From NCBI GenBank assembly GCA_004102645.1, contig CP034928.1, positions 620,001-684,000 on the forward strand: 64,000 bases of DNA, given 5' to 3'. This document shows, one piece after another, positions 60,365 through 64,000 of the stretch. Every line of letters starts with the position of its first letter. Positions within the stretch are counted from its first letter, which is position 1. The notes beneath the pieces are model-generated. The model saw only the letters and a program-made list of their open reading frames with translations. It ran no database searches and was not told the DNA's origin. This DNA is from Candidatus Bipolaricaulis sibiricus (GTDB lineage Bacteria > Bipolaricaulota > Bipolaricaulia > Bipolaricaulales > Bipolaricaulaceae). The position numbers were made by a program, and so were the translations under genes.

Positions 60365-60988
60365 ATGGGCAGGTACGCAGGTCCGAAGTGCAGGGCATGT
60401 CGGCGGGAGGGCGTGAAGCTGTTCCTGCGTGGGGATCGCTGCTACTCAGCACAGTGCCCGGTCTCGAAGCGGCCTCAGGTTCCGGGGCAGCACAGCCGGT
60501 TCCGTCGGCGGGCAACGCCCTACGCAATCCGGATCCGCGAGAAGCAGAAGCTGAAGCGGATCTACGGCGTTCGAGAGGCGCAGTTCCGACGCTACGTCGA
60601 GGCCGGGAAGAAGTGGAAGGGCGTGACCGGTGAGGCCATTTTGAAGCAGCTGGAGCGACGGCTGGACAACGTGGTGTACCGTGCAGGATTCGCTCACTCA
60701 CGCAACCAGGCACGTCAGATCGTCGGTCACGGGCACATCCTCGTCAACGGGCGGCCGGCCAACATCGCTTCTCACCTGTTGAGCGAGGGGGACATTGTCG
60801 AGGTCAAGCCGCAGTCGCGGGACAAGCTTCGCCCCCAGATCAAGGAGGCGGCGGAGCGCCGGCCTGTTCCAAGTTGGGTAACACGGGATCTTGAGGGGCT
60901 GCGGATCCAAGTGGCCGCGGAGCCGAATGTGGAGGAGATCGAGCAGTCCGTCAAGATGAACCTGATCGTGGAGTTCTACTCGAGGTAA
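60365..60988 (+). CDS. rpsD: Ribosomal protein S4, zinc form
   Basis: A 207-residue primary 30S assembly protein. The N-terminal zinc site is C9/C12/C26/C31, the same spacing as in Thermus S4. The S4 RNA-binding domain contains RLDNVVYRAGFAHSRNQARQ. In E. coli S4 represses the alpha operon. Confidence 0.97.
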   Translation: MGRYAGPKCRACRREGVKLFLRGDRCYSAQCPVSKRPQVPGQHSRFRRRATPYAIRIREKQKLKRIYGVREAQFRRYVEAGKKWKGVTGEAILKQLERRLDNVVYRAGFAHSRNQARQIVGHGHILVNGRPANIASHLLSEGDIVEVKPQSRDKLRPQIKEAAERRPVPSWVTRDLEGLRIQVAAEPNVEEIEQSVKMNLIVEFYSR

Positions 60989-60989
60989 G

Positions 60990-61925
60990 ATGGCGTCCTT
61001 TGTGTATCCTGAATCGGCAACATGGGCCGAGCCGACCGACTCCCGCTACGGGCGTTTGGTCGTGGCGCCGTTGGAGCGTGGATACGCGACCACGCTGGGC
61101 AACGCCCTGCGCAGGGTGCTCCTGTCGGCAGTTCCTGGAGCCGCGGTGGTTCGGGTGTTGTTCCCTGGCCACTTCCACGAGTACGACACGATCAGCGGTG
61201 TCCGGGAGGACGTTCTGCACATCATCCTCAACCTGAAGGGGCTCGCGATCCGGTGTCGGGATGAAGCACTCCACCGGCTGTACGTGAACGCGACGGGTCC
61301 CGGTGAGGTGACGGCTGGCGACATCGAGACCCCGGCGGGGGTCGAGATCACGAACCCCGAGCACGTGATCGCCACGCTGGAGAAGAAGGGCAAGCTCGAG
61401 CTGGAGATGGAGGTCGAGGTCGGGCGGGGGTTCCGGACGGCGGAGGAGAACAAGCGCGACGACGCGCCGCTGTCGCTCATCCCCGTGGATGCAGACTTCT
61501 CACCGATCGAGCGGGTGAACTTCACCGTCGAGGCAACCCGGGTGGGGGGGAAGTCCGGCTTCGAGCGGCTGCTCCTTGACGTGTGGACGAACGGGGCCAT
61601 CACCCCGGTCGAAGCTGTAGGGCACGCAGTTCAAGTGCTGCGCGAGCACTTGGCGCTCCTCGAAGGGGTGCGCGGAGAACGGGTGGGGCGGGTGGAGCAG
61701 CCCGAGGTCGCCGAGGAGCTGCTGCAGCCGTTGAGCGAACTGGGGTTCGAGGTCCGAGCCTGCAACCTGCTCCGGGAGGAAGGTGTCATTACCCTGAACG
61801 ATCTCTTGTCGCGGACCCGCGAAGAGGTCTCTGACATCCACGGCTTCGGGGAGAAGACGCTGGCCCGGCTCGAAGAGCGCCTCAGCGAACTTGGCCACAG
61901 GCTGCACTCAGAAAAGGAGGACTAG
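60990..61925 (+). CDS. rpoA: RNA polymerase subunit alpha
   Basis: A 311-residue subunit. The N-terminal domain dimerises and nucleates assembly (PLERGYATTLGNALRRVLLS), and the C-terminal domain (about 240-311, ACNLLREEGVITLNDLLSR ... GFGEKTLARLEERL) binds UP elements and activators. It starts one base after the rpsD stop and is followed immediately by rplQ. Confidence 0.98.
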   Translation: MASFVYPESATWAEPTDSRYGRLVVAPLERGYATTLGNALRRVLLSAVPGAAVVRVLFPGHFHEYDTISGVREDVLHIILNLKGLAIRCRDEALHRLYVNATGPGEVTAGDIETPAGVEITNPEHVIATLEKKGKLELEMEVEVGRGFRTAEENKRDDAPLSLIPVDADFSPIERVNFTVEATRVGGKSGFERLLLDVWTNGAITPVEAVGHAVQVLREHLALLEGVRGERVGRVEQPEVAEELLQPLSELGFEVRACNLLREEGVITLNDLLSRTREEVSDIHGFGEKTLARLEERLSELGHRLHSEKED

Positions 61926-62276
61926 ATGCGCCATCGCTGCAAGGTACCCAAGCTCAGTATGACGAGTGATCGCCGGCGGGCAGTGCTGGCTGGGCAAGCG
62001 AAGGATCTCATTCTGTACGGCAAGGTGGACACGACCCCCGCGCGGGCGAAGGCGACGCAGGCGTTGGCCGAGCGACTCGTGACGTGGGCGCGCAAGGGTG
62101 ACCAGGCGGCGCAACGCCGTGCGTTCTCGGTCCTTCAGAGCAAGGAAGCGACGGAAAAGCTCTTTGTCGAGCTTGGTCCTCGCTATCGCGACCGCGACGG
62201 GGGGTACACCCGGGTCCTCAAGCTCGGGCCGCGGCGGGGAGACGGGGCGGAGATGGCCCGCCTCACCTGGACCTAG
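61926..62276 (+). CDS. rplQ: Ribosomal protein L17
   Basis: A 116-residue 50S protein at the tunnel exit. RHRCKVPKLSMTSDRRRAVL and GGYTRVLKLGPRRGDGAEMA are typical. GGAGGACTAG with the rpoA stop precedes the ATG. ridA follows after 1 nt. Confidence 0.97.
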   Translation: MRHRCKVPKLSMTSDRRRAVLAGQAKDLILYGKVDTTPARAKATQALAERLVTWARKGDQAAQRRAFSVLQSKEATEKLFVELGPRYRDRDGGYTRVLKLGPRRGDGAEMARLTWT

Positions 62277-62277
62277 C

Positions 62278-62658
62278 ATGCCGGGTCGGCCCGTGGTTCC
62301 TGCAGGAACGGCTGTTGCGGGTCCATACTCCCCCGCGGTTCAGGCCGGGGGGTTTCTGTTTGTCTCCGGGCAGTTGCCCGTTACGGCAGGCGGAGCGCTG
62401 CTGACGGGATCCATTGCCGATCAGACCCGGCAGTGCCTGGAGAACGTAGGGCGCATCGTGCAATCCGCCGGCGGCACAGTGCGGGATCTTGTGAAGGTGA
62501 CGATCTTCCTCGCTGACATGGACGACTTCGCGGCGGTCAACACCGCGTACGCGGCGTTCTTGGGCGCGGAGCTTCCGGCCCGGTCCTGCGTCGAGGTGAG
62601 TCGCCTCCCCAAGGACGCGCGGATCGAGATCGAGGCCATCGCCTACCTCGGCTCATAG
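62278..62658 (+). CDS. ridA: RidA-family enamine/imine deaminase
   Basis: A 126-residue RidA protein that hydrolyses reactive enamines such as 2-aminoacrylate made by PLP-dependent threonine and serine dehydratases. GPYSPAVQAGGFLFVSGQLP, the active-site arginine in LPARSCVEVSRLPKDARIEIEAIA, and normal length support it. Starting one base after rplQ, it should be translated with the ribosomal genes, an unusual place. Its downstream neighbours are the threonine-degrading tdh and kbl genes. Confidence 0.94.
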   Translation: MPGRPVVPAGTAVAGPYSPAVQAGGFLFVSGQLPVTAGGALLTGSIADQTRQCLENVGRIVQSAGGTVRDLVKVTIFLADMDDFAAVNTAYAAFLGAELPARSCVEVSRLPKDARIEIEAIAYLGS

Positions 62659-62784
62659 GGATCTGCTCGCCGATCCATCCCCACCCGAACGCAATCGGGG
62701 CCAGGGGCAGCCGTGTGCCGACGAGGGGCCCCAGCCGCCGGGCGACCTTTCCCTGAACCGAAACCTGATCCCAGCCCCGACGAG

Positions 62785-63756
62785 CTATCCAGCTGTGGGG
62801 TACAGCTGTCCTGCTGCGTGGCGCCTGCGCAGCGCGGCGAGCATCTCCGGCACCATCTCTGCGAGGCCGTAGCGAGGCGTCCAGCCCCAGTCGGCGCGAG
62901 CCGCCGAGTCGTCGATCGAGCGGGGCCAGGTGTCAGCGATTGCTTGGCGGAAGTCCGGCGCGTACTCGACGCGGAATCCGGGCACGTGCCGGCGGATCTC
63001 CGTGGCGAGCTCGCCGGCGGTGAAACTCATCGCGGTGATGTTGTAGGTTCGGTAGCGAAGCCTCGCACACGGCGCCTCCATCAGCTCGATCGCCGACCGC
63101 AGGCAGTCCGGCATGTACATCATCGGGAGGGTCGTGTCGTCGCGGACGAAACACGTATAGGGTTTTCCTTCCACTGCGTAGTAGAACATCTCCACCGCGT
63201 AGTCCGTTGTCCCGCCTCCGGGCGGGGTTTCGCTCGAGATGATTCCGGGGTAGCGCAGCCCGCGGATGTCCAGGCCGTAGCGATGGGCGTAGTAGTCAGC
63301 GAGGAGCTCTCCGGTGACCTTCGTCACGCCGTACATCGTCGTCGGGGATAGGACCGTGTCCTGGGGGGTGCGGTCGCGGGGAGTGCGGGAACCGAACACC
63401 GCGATCGAGCTCGGGTGGAAGATCTGGGCGATCCCGACCTCGCGCGCGAGCTCGAGGAGGTTGTACAGCCCGTTCACGTTGACCTCCCACGCCCGCTGGG
63501 GGTTCTGCTCGCCGGTGGCGGACAGGACCGCGGCGAGGTGGTACACGGTCTCGATCTTGTGTTCGCGGATGACCCGTACCAACGCGTCGCGGTTCGTGAC
63601 GTCAAGGGACACGAACGGGCCCGACTCCGCGAGGTCGGTCGATGCCGGCTTGCGGTGCCCCGCCGCTACAACCTGATGACCTCCGTAGCGTCTACGTAGT
63701 TCCAGTGTGAGCTCTGACCCGATCTGCCCCGTGGCCCCTGTGACGAGAATGCGCAT
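62785..63756 (-). CDS. tdh: L-threonine 3-dehydrogenase, short-chain dehydrogenase type
   Basis: A 323-residue extended SDR oxidising L-threonine to 2-amino-3-ketobutyrate with NAD+. The nucleotide loop is GATGQIG (7-13), the catalytic YxxxK is Y142/K146, and PGIISSETPPGGGTTDYAVEM is a family hallmark separating it from sugar epimerases. It is the SDR type, not the zinc-dependent Tdh of E. coli. GGGAGGGG precedes the ATG. It is transcribed divergently from kbl, whose enzyme uses its product. Confidence 0.9.
   Translation of the reverse strand: MRILVTGATGQIGSELTLELRRRYGGHQVVAAGHRKPASTDLAESGPFVSLDVTNRDALVRVIREHKIETVYHLAAVLSATGEQNPQRAWEVNVNGLYNLLELAREVGIAQIFHPSSIAVFGSRTPRDRTPQDTVLSPTTMYGVTKVTGELLADYYAHRYGLDIRGLRYPGIISSETPPGGGTTDYAVEMFYYAVEGKPYTCFVRDDTTLPMMYMPDCLRSAIELMEAPCARLRYRTYNITAMSFTAGELATEIRRHVPGFRVEYAPDFRQAIADTWPRSIDDSAARADWGWTPRYGLAEMVPEMLAALRRRHAAGQLYPTAG
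62790..62808 (-). other. Hairpin at the end of tdh
   Basis: CAGCTGT-GGGGT-ACAGCTG forms a perfect seven-base-pair stem across the last codons of tdh. No T-run follows on either strand, so it is not a classical terminator; it may stabilise the 3' end between the converging ridA and tdh messages. Confidence 0.4.
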
Positions 63757-63794
63757 CTGCCCCTCCCTGTGATGTGTGCGAAGATCCGATGGGG

Positions 63795-63800
63795 ATTCTA
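63795..63800 (-). promoter_or_regulatory. -10 element of tdh
   Basis: On the minus strand, TAGAAT lies about 40 nt before ATG 63756. No clear -35 box was found. A weak TTGATC-17-TAAGCT (63812-63840) on the plus strand may serve kbl. Confidence 0.4.
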
Positions 63801-63857
63801 CCCGCCTGTGTTTGATCGGGCGAGGCGGGCCCGGTAAGCTGCCCGCGAGGAGGAGAG

Positions 63858-64000
63858 ATGGGAAAGTACGACTTCATCACCGCCGAGCTCGCCGAGCTCA
63901 AGGCGCAGGGCCTCTACAACACGATCCGCACGATCGGGAGTTCCGTCGGCGCGTGGACCGTGGTGGACGGGAAGCGGGTCCTCAACATGTGCTCGAACAA
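63858..64000 (+). CDS. kbl: 2-amino-3-ketobutyrate CoA ligase (3' partial)
   Basis: The first 47 codons of a PLP-dependent alpha-oxoamine synthase, cut by the window edge. The opening MGKYDFITAELAELKAQGLY and VLNMCSNN are typical of Kbl, which splits 2-amino-3-ketobutyrate with CoA into glycine and acetyl-CoA. AGGAGGAG precedes the ATG. Pairing with tdh next door makes the threonine route the best reading; related enzymes such as BioF or HemA-type synthases are less likely. Confidence 0.85.
   Translation, partial: MGKYDFITAELAELKAQGLYNTIRTIGSSVGAWTVVDGKRVLNMCSN

Overview
The window is dense, high-GC bacterial DNA (72 protein genes, a 23S-5S rRNA unit and two tRNAs) with short intergenic gaps, many GTG/TTG starts and tightly overlapping operons. 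Housekeeping genes dominate. A secreted protein with a signal peptide and barrel-like strands, a lipoprotein, a complete F-type ATP synthase with a sodium-type c subunit, a TrmB with the C-terminal extension known from thermophiles, zinc-ligated forms of S14, S4, L24 and L36, and physically unlinked rRNA genes suggest a deep-branching, probably thermophilic, probably two-membraned bacterium. Candidatus Bipolaricaulota (former OP1/Acetothermia) is my best guess by overall impression; nothing in the window proves it.

Layout. 1-712: tail of a primary-type sigma factor. 1048-5807 (minus): AMMECR1-domain protein, mtaB, phoH, ligA. 5892-13088 (plus): LytR-CpsA-Psr protein, rsfS, 23S and 5S rRNA, dnaX, ybaB, recR. 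13096-13354 (minus): tRNA-Arg(CCG) and tRNA-Ser(GCT). 13438-18608 (plus): HAD phosphatase, cation-efflux protein, FG-GAP repeat protein, trmB, secreted barrel-like protein. 18616-24753: ROK sugar kinase (minus), PIG-L deacetylase (plus), a flippase-methyltransferase fusion (minus), gyrA (plus). 24889-26091: tyrS. 26472-35232 (minus): frr, a small atpI-like gene, atpBEFHAGD, then a parallel beta-helix lipoprotein where atpC would be expected. 35301-39791 (plus): cca, HerA-like ATPase, hpf, a PP-loop protein. 39868-62658 (plus): fmdB, rpoC, then a merged str-S10-spc-alpha ribosomal cluster from rpsL to rplQ plus ridA. 62785-64000: tdh (minus) and the start of kbl (plus), the two-step threonine-to-glycine route.

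Regulatory reading. Two kinds of gene start stand out. Operon-internal genes and the ribosomal cluster mostly have Shine-Dalgarno sequences or ATGA/GTGA overlaps. In contrast, about ten first genes of transcription units have a TAnnnT -10-like hexamer only 5-9 nt before the start codon and no convincing Shine-Dalgarno, which is the signature of leaderless transcripts. Two strong promoters reuse stop codons: the rRNA -10 TATAAT contains the rsfS stop, and the rpsL -35 TTGAAA contains the rpoC stop.

Most unusual points: 23S-5S without 16S; rpoC separated from rpoB and sitting behind fmdB; no atpC, no tuf between fusA and rpsJ, no rpmD between rpsE and rplO; a flippase-like membrane domain fused to a SAM methyltransferase and overlapping a PIG-L deacetylase gene tail to tail; and several enzymes with altered signature motifs (TyrRS KMSKS, LCP arginines, PP-loop SGGxDS, RecR Toprim). 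No CRISPR array, insertion sequence or prophage gene was seen. The window does not show a clearly new multi-gene system; the leaderless-start pattern and the lipid-sugar gene trio at 18.6-22.2 kb are the best leads.
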